Assembly: GCF_018691265.1 (NCBI RefSeq) | Contig: NW_024881277.1 | Location: 9,365,307 to 9,429,306, forward strand | Length of the DNA stretch: 64,000 bases | Reading direction: 5' to 3' | DNA from: Tyto alba | Lineage: Eukaryota > Chordata > Aves > Strigiformes > Tytonidae | Part shown: positions 19,411 to 31,429 of the stretch, piece after piece | How positions within the stretch are numbered: the stretch's first letter is position 1 | How the letters are laid out: every line of letters begins with the position of its first letter | The notes under the pieces: model-generated | Told to the model about the DNA's origin: nothing | What the model saw: only the letters and a program-made list of their open reading frames with translations | The model's database searches: none | Position numbers and translations under genes: made by a program

Positions 19411-21039
19411 TGAGTTTTAAGTTTTGGGCCCACTTTTTTTTTTTTTTTTTTTTTTTTTAGCCTTGCTATGGCTGCCAACACCGTTACTGAAGCCCCTTTT
19501 TCTACCTTCTGCATCACTTGCTGGTTTAAGCTCCAGCTGAGCTCTGCCTTTGCTAGCTCCATCCCTGAACACACAGACAAGGTCTCTGTGCTCCCCCAGG
19601 GCAGCCTGAGCCCCTTCAGCCCTCTGTGCATCTCCACCCCGTCCCACAGGCAGGCTGGTGGCAGAGGGTGGCATCTGGGGACAGCAAAGAAGTGCTGGGA
19701 GCACGGGAACAAACAAGGAAAGGGGGTGTGTGAGCCAAGCACTGGGATGCACACAGGGGCACGGGGTGGCTGGTGCCTCGGTGGTTGGCCAGGCTGTATG
19801 GGCTTGGGGTGGATGCCAGCTTGAGAGTAGGAGTACTGGCATTTCCATGGAATTCCAGTGAAAATGTGGCTGCAGCAAAAGCAAGTGGGCAGGCTCAGGC
19901 ACAGGCAACTGCAGTGGCAAGGTTGGTTAAGAAAGTGTGCTGGCCTCCTGCCATGGTTGCTCAACTTCATCCATAAAATTCCACATAGGTTTTGCGTTTT
20001 GACAGGTTTGGCCTTGAAGATGAAACAGTTGTCCAAGGCTCCTTTGTTCTACAGAGCAGTTTCCCAAGAAATCCAGCCCAGGAAGTCCTGAGCAAGACAA
20101 AAATTTCTCCCTTGTACTCCAAGGCTCTGATTCCGGGGTTTGTCCTGCACACCTCTCTTGGGAGTTTAAACCCCACCATCTCCTGGTCACTGCAGCCATG
20201 TGACACTGACCCTCAGTGGAAAAGCTCACATGCCCATGGTTACAAGTTCCTGGCGCTCTGTCTCAAATATTTGCTCCAGAATGACACGACAGGCCACATC
20301 AAGCCTCTCATCTTGCTGCACCCATTCCTGGAGGAACAGAGAAGTGACAGGGTTTGACTGTCCTCTTTTCAGTGCTGAGGCAGAATTCTGGGAAGCGCGG
20401 TGTTTCCCCCTGCATCAGCTCCTTCATCTCACTGAGAGGTGGGGTTACAACATCTGCTGGGCAACCAGCCCAGGTTCTGGATGCCACCAGTCTTCTCTGG
20501 GGACATGCTTCTTTTAGCCACCAGCCGTTGCTGGGTCCTGCTCCACCTGCTGCCAACCCAAGGGCAGCTTCATCGCCCTTCTGGCCTTTGGCAACTTCTA
20601 CTCCACGTGGCTTCCTGCTCCTCCGGGCAGCTCTTCTTGCCTGGGTGAGAGCTACTCACAGGTGATCAGCAGTCTCCATAACAGTGGCTGTAGGGGAGAG
20701 GGAAGGTGGGCACGAAGGGTTGCACTGGCCTTTCGCCACCAGGAATTGTCTCCTTTGTATCAGCCCTTAGGAAGCCCTGCCAAAGCATCTCCCAAATTCA
20801 GTGCTGGCAGGAGGATCTCCTATAGACACCTCTGATGTGAGCCTCCTCCAGACGTCTGCACCCCTGGGCTGGATGCTCTGCCTGGCACGGGAGGATCAGG
20901 CCACTCTCCTTGTACCCACACCATCTCCACCTTGGGAAAGAAACACCTCTAAGATTTGAAGACACACATCAGGCCTGTCCATTGCTCCCACCCCCCACTT
21001 CTCTGGATATCCAGAACGACCTGAGGGGTGCTTGGGCTC
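19411..21039. other. Unassigned sequence, poly(T) at 19433-19459
   Basis: No gene called. The minus-strand frame of 209 aa (20036-19407) ends in oligolysine read from the poly(T) and has no domain. Parts of 20000-20650 could be very old CR1 but I could not fix this. Confidence 0.4.
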
Positions 21040-21420
21040 CTCTTTATTAGGACATAACCAGAGTCTTCACATTTGTCTCAGGACAACAAATGGCACCATC
21101 CAGACCCCAAACTCACCTGCTGCAGGTCTTGTATTGCATGGCGGTTATTACTGTAAGAACCAACTGCCACTCCCAGCTGTACTACTCAGGGTTGTGGTGA
21201 CAGATTCTTGTGCCCCTCCTCACTGGCAGCATGGGAAACTGAACAATCCTCGACTTAGGATAAGCCCTGCTCAACAACAACTAAAACATCCCTGTGTTCT
21301 CAACATTGTTCTCACCCTAAACCCAAAGCACAGCACTGTACCAGCTGCTAGGAAGACAATTAACTGTGTCCCAGCTGAAATCAGGACTTTGCAGATTGCC
21401 TTTCTTGGTAAGCCTGGCTC
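21040..21420 (+). repeat. Possible LTR-like dispersed repeat
   Basis: AACAACTAAAACATCCCTGT, CAACATTGTTCTCACCCTAA and ACCAGCTGCTAGGAAGACAA resemble a dispersed bird repeat I recall only in outline. Boundaries and class are uncertain. Confidence 0.35.
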
Positions 21421-22079
21421 CTTGCAACCCTTTATGTCAAATAGGCAAGTTCTTATGGGCCCTACTGCCCTCTGCATCTGACATGCACACCAGCTGGTTG
21501 GATCATTTGGCCTCTGTGACCAAAGGCCATGGGTCATGGTCATGATCCAGGCCTTTTGCAAGCACCAGTTTCCTTCCTGTTGTTCTTTGCAGTCACGTGA
21601 ACTAGGATCGGAAATGTCAGGCTGTGCTCTGCCTGTTGTGACAAACTGCTCAGCCCTCATCACGATCTGCCTTCAACCAAAAAGACTTTTCAGCGTGCAC
21701 AACATTCTTGTCAGGGTGGCTTCTGCATCCGTTCCTCCGCTGCCTGCTGGCAGGAGTTTGCTGTAAAGTTTAGAAAGCAGCAAATGCTGATTTTTGTCTG
21801 TCCTATCCCTGAACTTGACCTTGTTGTTGTCCAATAAGGTGTGGTACTGACATTCTGAGGCACATAGATTTACGTCAACCTCACTGCTCGTTGTCTTCCT
21901 GTGAAGTTCAGTGTGACTGAGGATGAGCTAGCTCATCGTTACAGTGGTGCTTTCCACCTTCGTCTTCACTTCCATTAAATGAGCATTTATTTTTCTTACC
22001 CATACTGCCATACATCCACTCAAGTTATTGTCTTCTCAGAGGAACCATCTGCACACGTGCCTTAAATGCTGATGTGCTG
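21421..22079. other. Unassigned sequence
   Basis: Nothing recognised on either strand. Confidence 0.45.
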
Positions 22080-22500
22080 GAGCTTCAGTGCACAGGGACC
22101 TTGAGATACTTGGGGCTTTGGCCAGCAGGAACCTCAAGCTGTACAAGGAGAAGGGGCAAAGTGGGACTGGACCAGCAGAGGAGTGAGTCTGAGGAGAAGG
22201 CCCTGGGCACTGTGAGTGATGCCATATGTGCCGCTGGTAAAGGCTCACTATGAATAGAGCCACCTCCTGCATACGGAACTGCACTGTAGCATGACCATCG
22301 AGACATGGGGAGTTACCATCCCCTCGACTCAGCACTGGTGTGGCCACACCTCTAACATTCTCTGGGGCTTCCCATTCTGAGGAGCAGGAAGGAATGGGAG
22401 AGTGCCCAGAGGATGTCTGCAAAGGTGGGTTTAGAGGGCATGAAGCACATGAAGTGTGTGGAGTGGCTGAGGGACCTGGGCTTCCTTGTCCTGATGGTGT
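22080..22500 (+). mobile_element. Probable decayed CR1 fragment
   Basis: Words such as GAGGAGAAGGCCCTGGGCAC, ACTGGTGTGGCCACACCTC and TGGAGTGGCTGAGGGACCTG line up in order with the CR1 region after RT (joint coding end and UTR). Heavily diverged. Confidence 0.45.
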
Positions 22501-24904
22501 GGAATGTCGTACAGGAGTAAAAAAGTAGCTTGAAATTAGGAGTTTTGGGTGTTTTCAGAGATTTTGGACCTTTTCTTTGTAGTGGGAAACCACCTGAGAA
22601 AGGAAAAGAAGTCACAAAGTGCAGCTTGGGAGGTTGCGACTGGACAGGAGGAGAAAGAAATGTCCCTTGAAGGGTAGTGCTGTGGTGCCAGAGGTCAGCC
22701 ATAGCCTGGATCAGTGCAATGCTTTGTGTTCCAAGGAACAGGCAGGGAGGAAGGAGAGATCTCAGGAAAGGCAGGGAGATGCCATAGGTTGGGTGTCCAC
22801 AGCCTGGGGGTCTCTGTCCCCTTGGCTATGGCAGTTGTCTCTGCTACCAAGGCCTGGAAGGAGACATGATAATCGCATGGAACTGGGGCCTCGTGGCTTC
22901 CTTGCAGCCCCCCAGGGAGGCTGGGAGCTGTGGTACCACTGTCCTCCACTCAGCATTGCCCACCCCACCCCACAGTGCCCCAGGAAGAGCCTGAGCCAGT
23001 GTGAGGGACAGGATCCCCCTTCTTGGGGCTGACCACTTGGCATGATAAATATATCAAGTTTTACTCAGCATCAGCTCCCCTTGCACAGTGCCTTTGCCTA
23101 CCTGTACTCACAGCCTCCAATTTCTTCTCTATACTAATCCATGGGGACTCCTGGTCTGTAATGGGCCTCAGAGGGGCCAATTAACACTCCAAGACACTTT
23201 GGCTTTTGCTTCTGACTGTAACCCCTTCAGAGGTTGGTTCAGCTCCTCTCAGTATCTGAGGTTCAAGCACCAAATACACCACAGGCTTCATCAAAGTGCA
23301 GAAAACCCAAAGTAGCCACATCTCTTCCATCAATTATTTCAGGACTTTCAGGCTTGTACAGCTAATTGGAGAGGCTTCAGCAGTCTAATTAAAGTGGAAG
23401 ATTTTAATAACAACTTCATAAAAAGCTTTTTTTCTTTGTTTGTTTGTTTTTCATTTTGAAGGCGTTTTTATTCCTTTTTTAATTTTACAGAAGCGATAGA
23501 AACTTTCTCCAATTCTGAGGGTCTTCTAAGGACGACAGGAAATGTAGCAACAGCAGGTCCTCATGGTCCCCCACTCTATGGGCAACTTTCCTCCCCACCT
23601 CCCCAGACCCACCATTTCCCTCAGGGGCTGCCTGGGACTTGCATTCTTCTACATCAGACATCCTCACTGATGTTCACAGCTGAATGTTACAGCTCCTTTT
23701 CACCAATTCCCACCTGAATTACCCTGAGACTTGACTGTAGTCACAGGACTCTTATTAATTTTGAAGAAACGGAAGTAAAACATGATACAAATTATTAAAA
23801 AAAAAATCAGCCATGAATTCCTCATCTGTATGCCAAGTCCAAGCCTCCACTAAGGTCTACCTTCCTCAAGCGATGACCATAAAAGAAATATGCTAGACAA
23901 ATAGATAGGAAATTATAAATATACACACACTTAGCAAGTTGGCTAAAAAGAGAGTTTGGCAGTTTAAATCAACTTTTCCACCTTCTTGGCCAAATTTCTA
24001 GCCCAGAGCCTTCTCACCAACTCATGCCTCTAGTGATTTCCCTGCCCATCTTCCTGTGCCTCCTTAGCCCATGCCCACCTCTATCAAGTGAAGTTGGGGT
24101 GCTGTGGGCAACATTTTACAGTCAACTGAAAAATCATTTGTCAATGTTCAAAGCATTTCTGAGGTGTAACTGAGAAAGAAATGAACTTGTGTTACATCAT
24201 GTGGTTGTTAACATCATTATATTTAGCAAAACCCATCCTCGAAGACAGTCTGTTCTAAAAGCCCCCCTGCAACCGCACAGAAATTAAGATGCAAGAATAA
24301 ACTAATTATAGTTGCTGGACTCTAACAAGCTCCCAGGAGAAAGTTACTGAGTCTGGAGAGCTATGGGAGGAATAAAGAGTCTTTGGGGTTTAGTGGGGCA
24401 TGCTGAGGGGTTTGGGTGAGGAAGCTCCCTCAGGAGATTGACGTGAGCCTCTCTGGGGGCTGATTAGAGCAGAAGAACAGAGGCAAGTGACTTCAGGGTG
24501 ACAAAGAAAGGAGACAGAGACATCCTGTGTCATGTAGCCCCTTGGATGTGCCCTGCCAAGGGGCTCAGTGCTAATTCCCAGCCCATTTGAATGGTGATGC
24601 CTTTGGTCATCAGCAGCTGAGGTTTTCCCCCGGTCACTCTGAGGACAAATACACGCCGAGTGCCACATCCTTGCCCCTCAGGCCTGGCACTGCCCAGCTC
24701 ACCCTAAACCTTTGCCTATACCCTAACACCTAACCCTGAAAGGTGAGCTCTCATGCTTAGCCCTGCCCTGATCACTGAAGCTGAAACCCTCACCAGATGC
24801 CAGAAATCTAAGCCCTACCTACCTCCCTAATCATTTCCCTCAACGCCCCTCATCTTCAACCAAGCCTTTCCCTGCGCTGGCCAAACCCTGAGCAACAGCC
24901 CTGG
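22501..24904. other. Unassigned; AT-rich middle part
   Basis: 22.5-23.1 kb is GC-rich with overlapping short frames; 23.3-24.35 kb is AT-rich. No gene motif. About 24700-24740 has CCCTAACACCTAACCCTGAA, weakly telomere-like but not a real array. Confidence 0.45.
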
Positions 24905-25034
24905 GTGGGGTGCAGCTCAGCAGAAAAGGCCCTGGGGGTCATGGTGGTCAACAAGCTGCACATGAGTCAGCGGTGACGGCTGGTGATCCAGAAGGCCAAC
25001 AGCATCCTGGCTGTCTGAAGAGGAGCATGGCCCT
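24905..25034 (+). mobile_element. CR1 fragment
   Basis: CAGCAGAAAAGGCCCTGGGG, GTGGTCAACAAGCTGCACAT and AAGGCCAACAGCATCCTGGC are consecutive CR1 3' coding landmarks. The match stops where the next repeat begins. Confidence 0.65.
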
Positions 25035-25425
25035 GGACTTCAGGGAACGAGAACTTGGCCTCTCAAGGGCACTGCCAGGGGGGATCCCGTGGGCGCAGTG
25101 TCAGGGCACTGAGAGCATCCATAGGCCTCCATCGGCCCTGGCCAGCCCAACCTCGGGTCTGGGCCCACACCTCTGTCCCTGGGCCCAGGAGTCCATTGAA
25201 GCCCAAGCCAGAGCTTCAACACCAACTTGATCTACGCAGTATGTGTACTGGTTTCCAGACCAGCCGTGGACACAGCCTTGCCTGTCAATGAACCCTGTGG
25301 ATTTGGGCTTTCAGTCTCATTTCCCAGCTTAGTTCTTTACGGGTTGTACAATGAAATGACACTGTGGCCTCCAAGTGCCAGACCCCCGCTGATTCACAGA
25401 GGCCTAGGTCCTCTGCTATTCCTAT
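25035..25425 (+). repeat. Composite repeat, inverted copy at 43.1-43.5 kb
   Basis: About 390 bases match 43105-43500 on the opposite strand with few differences. The first part reads LGLSRALPGGIPWAQ in one frame, like the CR1 ORF2 linker; the rest is unknown. The repeat ends exactly where ERV-C begins. Confidence 0.75.
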
Positions 25426-25429
25426 TAAA

Positions 25430-26610
25430 GAGGTATACCATCTCCTGATTGTAGGTTGTGGTGTGACTCCCTCTGGAGGAGCAGTCTCTTTTAGAATTGT
25501 GGCTAAAAAATTAAGGACCTCTAGTCTGAACAGCTTGTTATGTCATATTTTCTCAACTTATTTAATTCCACAGACTAAAAACAGAAGATCTTTTCCCCAC
25601 TCAGAATACCTCCATTCTGTCTTTTTAAATGCACTCATGATCAACAATAAAGGTCTTTTCAGTCCATCAGGACCAGTTTAAAATAAATTACAGTAAGTAC
25701 CATATTCTGTAAAACCCCATTCTGCTCTAATAGGGTCATGAGGATGGACAAGTCCTAGAGATTGATATGGTTTTAATTCTTGTATTATGGTTTTGAATGT
25801 TTCTTCATGTTCTGAGCCCCATTTCCATAGTTTTCCCTTTCGTATAAGTGAATACATTGGACGGCCAATGTTGGAGAATCCAGGTACATTTTTTCTCCGG
25901 TATCCTAATGTGTCCATTAGTTGCTTTAATTCTTTCCTAGACTGCAGCATTTGTGATTGTTTTATTTTATTTAGAGCATCTGGTGGAATTGCTGCACTTC
26001 CAGAACTCTACCAAGTGCCCAGAAATTTAATTTCTTTGCTTGGTCCCTGACATTTATCAGGTGGAATTTCATTTTTTCCTTCTTGGAGTGTTTGCCAAAC
26101 TGTTGCTACTGCTTTTCCCACCGTTTTAGGAGATTTTCCTCCAATCAGAATATCATCTATATACTGATATAGTTTTCTCTCTTCAGGAAGTAAAACTGTC
26201 TGTAAAAGTTCAGCAAGCGCAGCATGAGCAATTGTGGGTGAGTGTTTATATCACTGTGGGAGTCTGTTAAATGTATACTGGATACCCTCCCATGTAAAGC
26301 AAATTTTTCTTTATCCTCTTCCTGTAAGGGTACCATGAAGAACATATCTTTCACATCTAGCTCTGCCATCCAAGGATGTGCAGCGTCTTGTAGTGTAGCT
26401 GTCAAAGTTGCAATACTGGGGACTGCAGATGTCAATCGGGCTTTATTGGCATTTAAGCACTGATAATCAATTGTTAAACACCATCTCCTGTACATACAAT
26501 GGACTGGCCAAACTGGAGAATTACATGGGGAGTGAATTCTGGAAATAATTTGTGTTTTTTCTAAATCTGCAATTACTTCAGAAATTCCAGTATGTTCTGC
26601 AGCAGAAATT
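25430..26610 (-). pseudogene. ERV-C pol (RT-RNase H) pseudogene
   Basis: On the minus strand the palm start reads LTIDYQCLNANKARLTSAVP, AELDVKDMFFMVPL carries the first catalytic Asp, and a frameshift follows the block FALHGRVSS. The active site reads LYQYIDDILIGG (YIDD at 26163-26152). FSNIGRPMYSLIRKGKLWKW (from about 25870) is the connection region. RNase H-like text follows to about 25430 in broken frames. Several stops and shifts. YIDD and the TIDYQCLN block separate it from the other RTs in the window. Confidence 0.8.
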
Positions 26611-26615
26611 GTATA

Positions 26616-27010
26616 CTACGAGACGTTAGTGGTTTTTGATTCAGGAAGTACTGGGGCTGCACGGAGTACACACACTGTGGCAGTCTGTTGATTTTTGTTA
26701 GGGTTAGGGTTGGCATTTGAGCCAAAAGACCACAAACTACCATCTGGCAAACGCCAAGTCTGGCTGCTCAACACATTGAAACCCAGGATATTTTCATGAT
26801 GCTCTTTGATTGCAAAGCAAAAATACATTAGATGCTTTTCATCAGGGAGCCATAAATGAACTCTTTCTGTTTGGCACACAGTGCAAGCTCCTGCAACTCC
26901 AGTAATTTGAACTTTTTGCCATCCAGGTTGTATGCCTAGCTTATCGGCATCCTGTTGTGTAATTACTGAAATTTGTGCTCCAGTATCAATTAATTCAATC
27001 AATTATGTTA
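26616..27010 (-). pseudogene. ERV-C protease
   Basis: The frame opens with ELIDTGAQISVITQQDADKL (DTGAQ at 26987-26973), the aspartic protease active site. VQITGVAGAC may be the flap. LGFNVLSSQTWRLPDG is in the place of the usual G-x-D helix, with N for the expected Asp. The 128-residue stretch is open, but its joins to gag and RT are broken by stops. Confidence 0.8.
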
Positions 27011-28612
27011 ATTGTTGCCAAGGACCTACAGGAACTAAATGTAAGGGCCATTCTCATTTAGCCATTGCCCAACTGCTGTCCGAGCACTATTAGTTTTTTG
27101 GTCTTGCATTTCATGACTGATCCCCATGAGGGAGGAAAGGGTTATTTCTCTCTCTGGGAGCTGGCGATGGAGGAGTTGGAGTATTCGGAGTGTTACATTT
27201 TTGAAATGCTTGAATTTGACTCAGAAGAACCACCGGTAGGTTATCTCTGAATCATGGCTCTAGGAATTCCTAGTGCCAGTGCTTGTTTCCATTATTCGTT
27301 TCTCCACTCCTGGCCCTTAAAATTGTCAGTCAGAGGATTTTTGTTCTTGGGAATTGTTCTGATGTGATAGTTTCATTTCCCTAACAGTGCAACCTGTTTT
27401 TTTTTTCATTTCACTGGGAATTTCATCCCATCCCATTTCTCATGCATGATTTGTAGTTTCGTGCATTAATGTTGCCCAAGTGGGTAATTCCCTTTGTTCC
27501 AACTCTTTTTCCTCACCATTTCCAACAGCCCGTGTTATGTTTACCAATTCATTACAAATTAAGTCGCTCTGTATTTCATCTCATTTTGCAATGAGGAAAG
27601 GTTTGAGTGTGGCAGGGGCTCCTTTTATCGATGGTTTAAGTCTAGCAGGAGTTACAGGTGCCAAAACAGGAACAGCAATAAGATCATGTTGATGCATGAC
27701 TTGAACATAGGCAGCCTTTGTAAAAGCTGTGGAGAGCTCATTTAGAGATTTGGTAGGTATTAATAGAGGCTCACCTCTCTCTAAGACATCGATGCCACCA
27801 GCCCAATGTGCCACTCTGCTGGTTAGTGAGTGGGCGCCACTTGGGGGGCTGGGGCCAGCATTCAAAAAGACAGCAGGACCCCAATAGCCGCCGGCTTCAT
27901 CTCCGTCTAGCAGAATTCTATCTACCTCCCCATTTCAAGACACTCTCCATAGCTATTCAGTTTCAGTTTCTGCAGGTTTACGGTCATAATCATCCTGTAA
28001 ATTGGCTATCTGAATTGCACCAAATGGGATTGTTTTACTAATATGATTTCTCACCCTCTAAGGTCCTGCTGTTTCTTCTGTTTTAATAATTGGTCTAATT
28101 GCAAGTTGGAGAACTCAGGCAGTTGGAAGGAAGTATTTTCATCTCAGCTGTTATTATTTGAATCGTCCAAATATGACCATCCCAGTCTTCGGGAGACACA
28201 ATTAATTTTCTGATTTGAACTATATCAGGGGGTTTGGAGACTGCATTAACATAATTTCACTGTGTTCTCTGGGTTTTTGTTGTTTTAATTGGGGTTCCTT
28301 AAGTTCTTTTTGTAATTGTTCTACTGTAATTGATAACAGCAGCTCGGTAGATTTGTGCCCTGCAATCTCAGCCTGTAAATCTTGTATTTTATGGTTAAGT
28401 TTTCCTCATTCCTGGCAGGCAGATTTTAAGCACACTCCCAACATTTTACAAATTGTACCTTTATCTTTTCCAAATTTGGATTGTACCTCTGGCATCAGTT
28501 AACTGTTTTTCTACCTCTTCCCAGTTATACTAATTACTACAAGCCCAGTCCTCTGGGAAGGTGGGATTTGGTTAGATACCATGTTTTTGTAAGTATTCGG
28601 TGATTCAGCCAT
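27011..28612 (-). pseudogene. ERV-C gag pseudogene
   Basis: This sits between the primer site and protease. A start-like MAESPNTYKN lies at about 28612, overlapping the primer site. A heptad-like stretch (LQAEIAGHKSTELLLSITVE, near 28385) suggests a coiled coil, as in class III Gag. The 27865-27581 frame (SLNELSTAFTKAAYVQVMHQ) may be capsid. No zinc knuckle is seen. Stops are frequent, so domain limits are guesses. Confidence 0.6.
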
Positions 28613-28628
28613 CCTGCCAACTACGCCA
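28611..28628 (-). other. Primer binding site, tRNA-Ser type
   Basis: The minus strand reads TGGCGTAGTTGGCAGGAT. The complement of a tRNA-Ser 3' end (…ATCCTGCCGACTACG plus CCA) differs at one base. It follows the LTR-type end TGACA (28632) by three bases. Confidence 0.8.
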
Positions 28629-28631
28629 GTT

Positions 28632-28799
28632 TGTCATGAATGGAAATATTAACACAGTAATGATTTAGCAGCAAATCAAGATTTATTAATGATCAGCACC
28701 AACTAACCATTAACCAATTTAAGGATTTAAAAAATAATTCCGTAAAATACATTATGATTAAAATAATGACTTAACTACAGATTCGAAAATTACATGAAT
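28632..28799 (-). mobile_element. ERV-C 5' LTR remnant
   Basis: An AATAAA signal (28687-28682 on the minus strand) and a U5 ending CATGACA at 28632. U3 is missing beyond 28799, where ERV-D begins. Confidence 0.65.
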
Positions 28800-29207
28800 T
28801 GCATTAGAATTTCTGACAGAGAATGGCCACGATATTTTGTTGCAGGGTTTGGACAATCCAGGCCTGAGATCAGACTGCTAACAACAGCTGTGTTATGAGA
28901 ATGACCTTGAAGGGCTGTGTTGTGAGGAACTGTATCTGTTAAGGAGGAATTTCCCCAGCTATGTATCTGGCTAAGCTAAGCACAAGTATGCAGCAAACCA
29001 CAAGATGCTTGCCTATCACAGTTTCCCTTTGGGTGCGTGATAAGTTGCTTATGACCAATAATCAAGGGGTACGGGGCGTGTGAGCAGCGGGTGCTTGCTG
29101 TGCAAAGGATATAACCCAGCGATTCGGGCAATAAAGGGGGACGACATGTAGCCACATCGGTGTGATTGTTGTTACACGGCCGACTCTCCGTATTGGGACC
29201 CTCTTCA
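28800..29207 (+). mobile_element. ERV-D 5' LTR (408 bp)
   Basis: Starts TGCATTAGAATTTCTGACAG and ends GACCCTCTTCA. TATAA at 29110-29114 and AATAAA at 29130-29135. Differs from the 3' LTR by scattered substitutions and an indel near GTATCTGTT (3' copy has extra GAGTAAAGATAAA-like text, 5' has GGA). Confidence 0.92.
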
Positions 29208-29209
29208 TC

Positions 29210-29228
29210 TGCTGCCCTGAAGAGGGAC
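29210..29228 (+). other. Probable decayed tRNA-Lys primer site, in a hairpin
   Basis: TGCTGCCCTGAAGAGGGAC aligns to the Lys primer site seen in ERV-B with an inserted T and a few changes. The LTR end GGACCCTCTTCA and the later TGAAGAGGGACC form a 12-bp inverted repeat with one mismatch. Confidence 0.5.
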
Positions 29229-29418
29229 CTTCAGATTGACTAGGACGCTGTATAGCCTCTGAAGTCGGACGTTTAAATACAGATCGAAGACTCCGCAGCA
29301 TCGAATGAACTTTCGGTTTGGGAGCCAGAGAGTGGTGAGCAAGTGAGTTGCTGCGAAAAGGAGATGCGAGCAACTGAGTCAGCTGGCCGACTGACCCTTG
29401 CCAGGAGGTAAGACCGCA

Positions 29419-31366
29419 ATGGAAACAGACACGGCAATAGGTCTGCTTCTTAGTATGCTCTCTAAGAGAGGTGAAAAAGAAGGAGATGTCCGATCTGATT
29501 AAGTGGGCTAGAAAACGGGACAGAATGAGTGACCCCTCACTAAAATTTAGCCAACAGGAGTAGCACGAAGTAGGTGATTTATTGTGGGACGAGACTATCA
29601 CTGGAGGCAATAAAGGCAGTGAAGCACAACAGCAAGGGGTGGTCTGGCGAACGATCGTAAAAGCTTTGGGGGATGCAAGCAGAAAAGAAAGTCGCCGCTG
29701 CTGCTATGGCGGCTGTCGGCGCTATACCAACTCCACCGGCCCCTGCCGAGACCAATCGTCCGTCACGATTAGCCACCTTCTTCGGGTTTAATCAACAGCT
29801 CCACTCTATTAAGGGCATGTCACCAAGTATTCCTGTTTGCTCCACTGTGCAAGAAGTGGCAGAGAAATCAAGCGGCACGGGAGAACCAGGGGGAGTGCAC
29901 GCGGAATGCGGTGCAGTGCCTGGCAAGAACCTGGAAGTAGCACCTCTCCCAGCCGAGGAGGCAGGCCCACCTGACCCCTCCCGCCAGGGGGGAGCGGCGT
30001 GCCGCCCCAAACTCCGCCCCCCCCCCCCCCCTTTGGATGGTTCTGCCCCTGACGGCTCATCAGCGTCTGACTCAGAGAGTAAGACGGCGGCTCTGTCCGA
30101 ATTAAAGCAAGAGAGTCAAACATCGGAAAAGGACAGTGACTAAGTCCAAGAACTTGAAAGAAATTACAGAAGTTGAGCTACAGAACAGAACTCTGCATTT
30201 ACAATGACAAGAAAAGGAACGCTGCCGGCAGCCCCGCCACACCCACTCCCGTCACCCTCACCAGAACCAGCTCCGCTTTTAGCTCAGTCCCGATGGAGTG
30301 GGGTGATTCGGGGTGCCTTGTTAGAAGGGGACTGGCATGCTGCTGGAGCGTTGGCCTGCCCAGTAGTGACATCGAGTGAGGGACCTAATTGGGAACCCCA
30401 TGATTGGAAGATCTTGAACCGGGCCAAACAAACTGTGACCACTTATGGGCTACGATCTGAGGCAGTGAGAAACATTATACAGTTCATTTTTACAGCTGAT
30501 GTTTTATGTCCAAATAATAGTAAGCAGATAGCATCGCTGCTTCTATCACCATCACAATTTTTGCTGTGGGAAAGAGAGTGGAAGAGACTAACAGTAGCAG
30601 AAACCAGTGTTCCCCAACAGGGAGATGCACTATATGGAGTGACAGCTCAGATGCTAATTGGGGACGGACAATATTTGACAACAGCTGCCCATTAGCTCTG
30701 CCGACTCCGGTCCACCAGTAGTCACAATCATTGGCTCATCGTGCATTGTTAGCGGTACCAGATAAGAAGAAAGCACCACTGTATGTAGCGGTGCGACAGG
30801 GGGCCACTGAACCATTTAGCCAATTCGTCGACCGACTCCATGCAGCATTGAAAGATGCTCCGGAACTCACTGAGGGCATGCAGACATAGTTGTTCTGCAC
30901 ACTAACTTTTGACAATGGTAATGCAACCACCAAGCACCTAATAGCCACACTCCCACAAGGATCGGGGGTAGATGACATGTTGCTGTTAACATCTTGGGCT
31001 GAGCAATTGAACCAAGCTGCAGCTTTCTCAGCAGCCATGAAGGAAACTTTTCATCAACCATTTACGGCAATGGCTGCTGCATTAAGAAGTAGTGGAGGGT
31101 GGCCAAAGAGGCAGCTGGCTAAAAGCAGTCAGACCACAGGTGCATGCTATCGTTGTGGTGAGACAGATCATTGGAAACATAGATGCACCAAGCCTGACCA
31201 CACCTGCAATACAGATACTCATGAAACTGTGGCCTGCAGAAAGTCAGGAAATGACAGGCGCAGCACAAAGGGACCTCACACGACAACACAAGTCCAGGTC
31301 TCAACCCCCCAGGTTTCCTACTCGACCACACACCAGCGACCCCAGGAAGCCTCGGAGTGGATGTAA
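29419..31366 (+). pseudogene. ERV-D gag pseudogene
   Basis: A matrix-like start METDTAIGLLLSMLSKRG (29419) soon shifts frame. A proline-rich stretch (29673-30143) ends at a stop. Capsid follows in 30204-30695, with SEAVRNIIQFIFTADVLCP and FLLWEREWKRL, the N-terminal domain of beta-like capsids. VRQGATEPFSQFVDRLHAAL (about 30790) is the major homology region. Nucleocapsid has one clear zinc knuckle, CYRCGETDHWKHRC (31145-31196), and a second degenerate one. Stops near 30143, 30695 and 30888, plus a shift in matrix, prevent a full product. A C run at 30019-30031 lies in the proline-rich part. Confidence 0.88.
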
Positions 31367-31429
31367 CAACAACAGTAGAGACCACATTAACCAGTACTTC
31401 TGTGACACTTATACCAACCACATCATATG

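Larger units (their letters stand above)
25430..28799 (-). mobile_element. ERV-C: broken provirus with tRNA-Ser primer site (class III-like)
   Basis: Minus-strand order: U5 remnant of a 5' LTR (28799-28632), primer site matching tRNA-Ser (28628-28611), gag (from about 28612), protease (DTGA at 26987), RT (YIDD at 26163-26152) and RNase H, stopping at about 25430 against the repeat above. The 5' side is cut by ERV-D. No integrase, env or 3' LTR. A Ser primer is known for the ERV-S group related to ERV-L, so I place it in class III with reserve. Confidence 0.82.

Noticed and set aside
24690..24745. CCCTAACACCTAACCCTGAA-like interstitial telomere repeat
   Set aside because: Only two or three irregular hexamer-like units; no real array.
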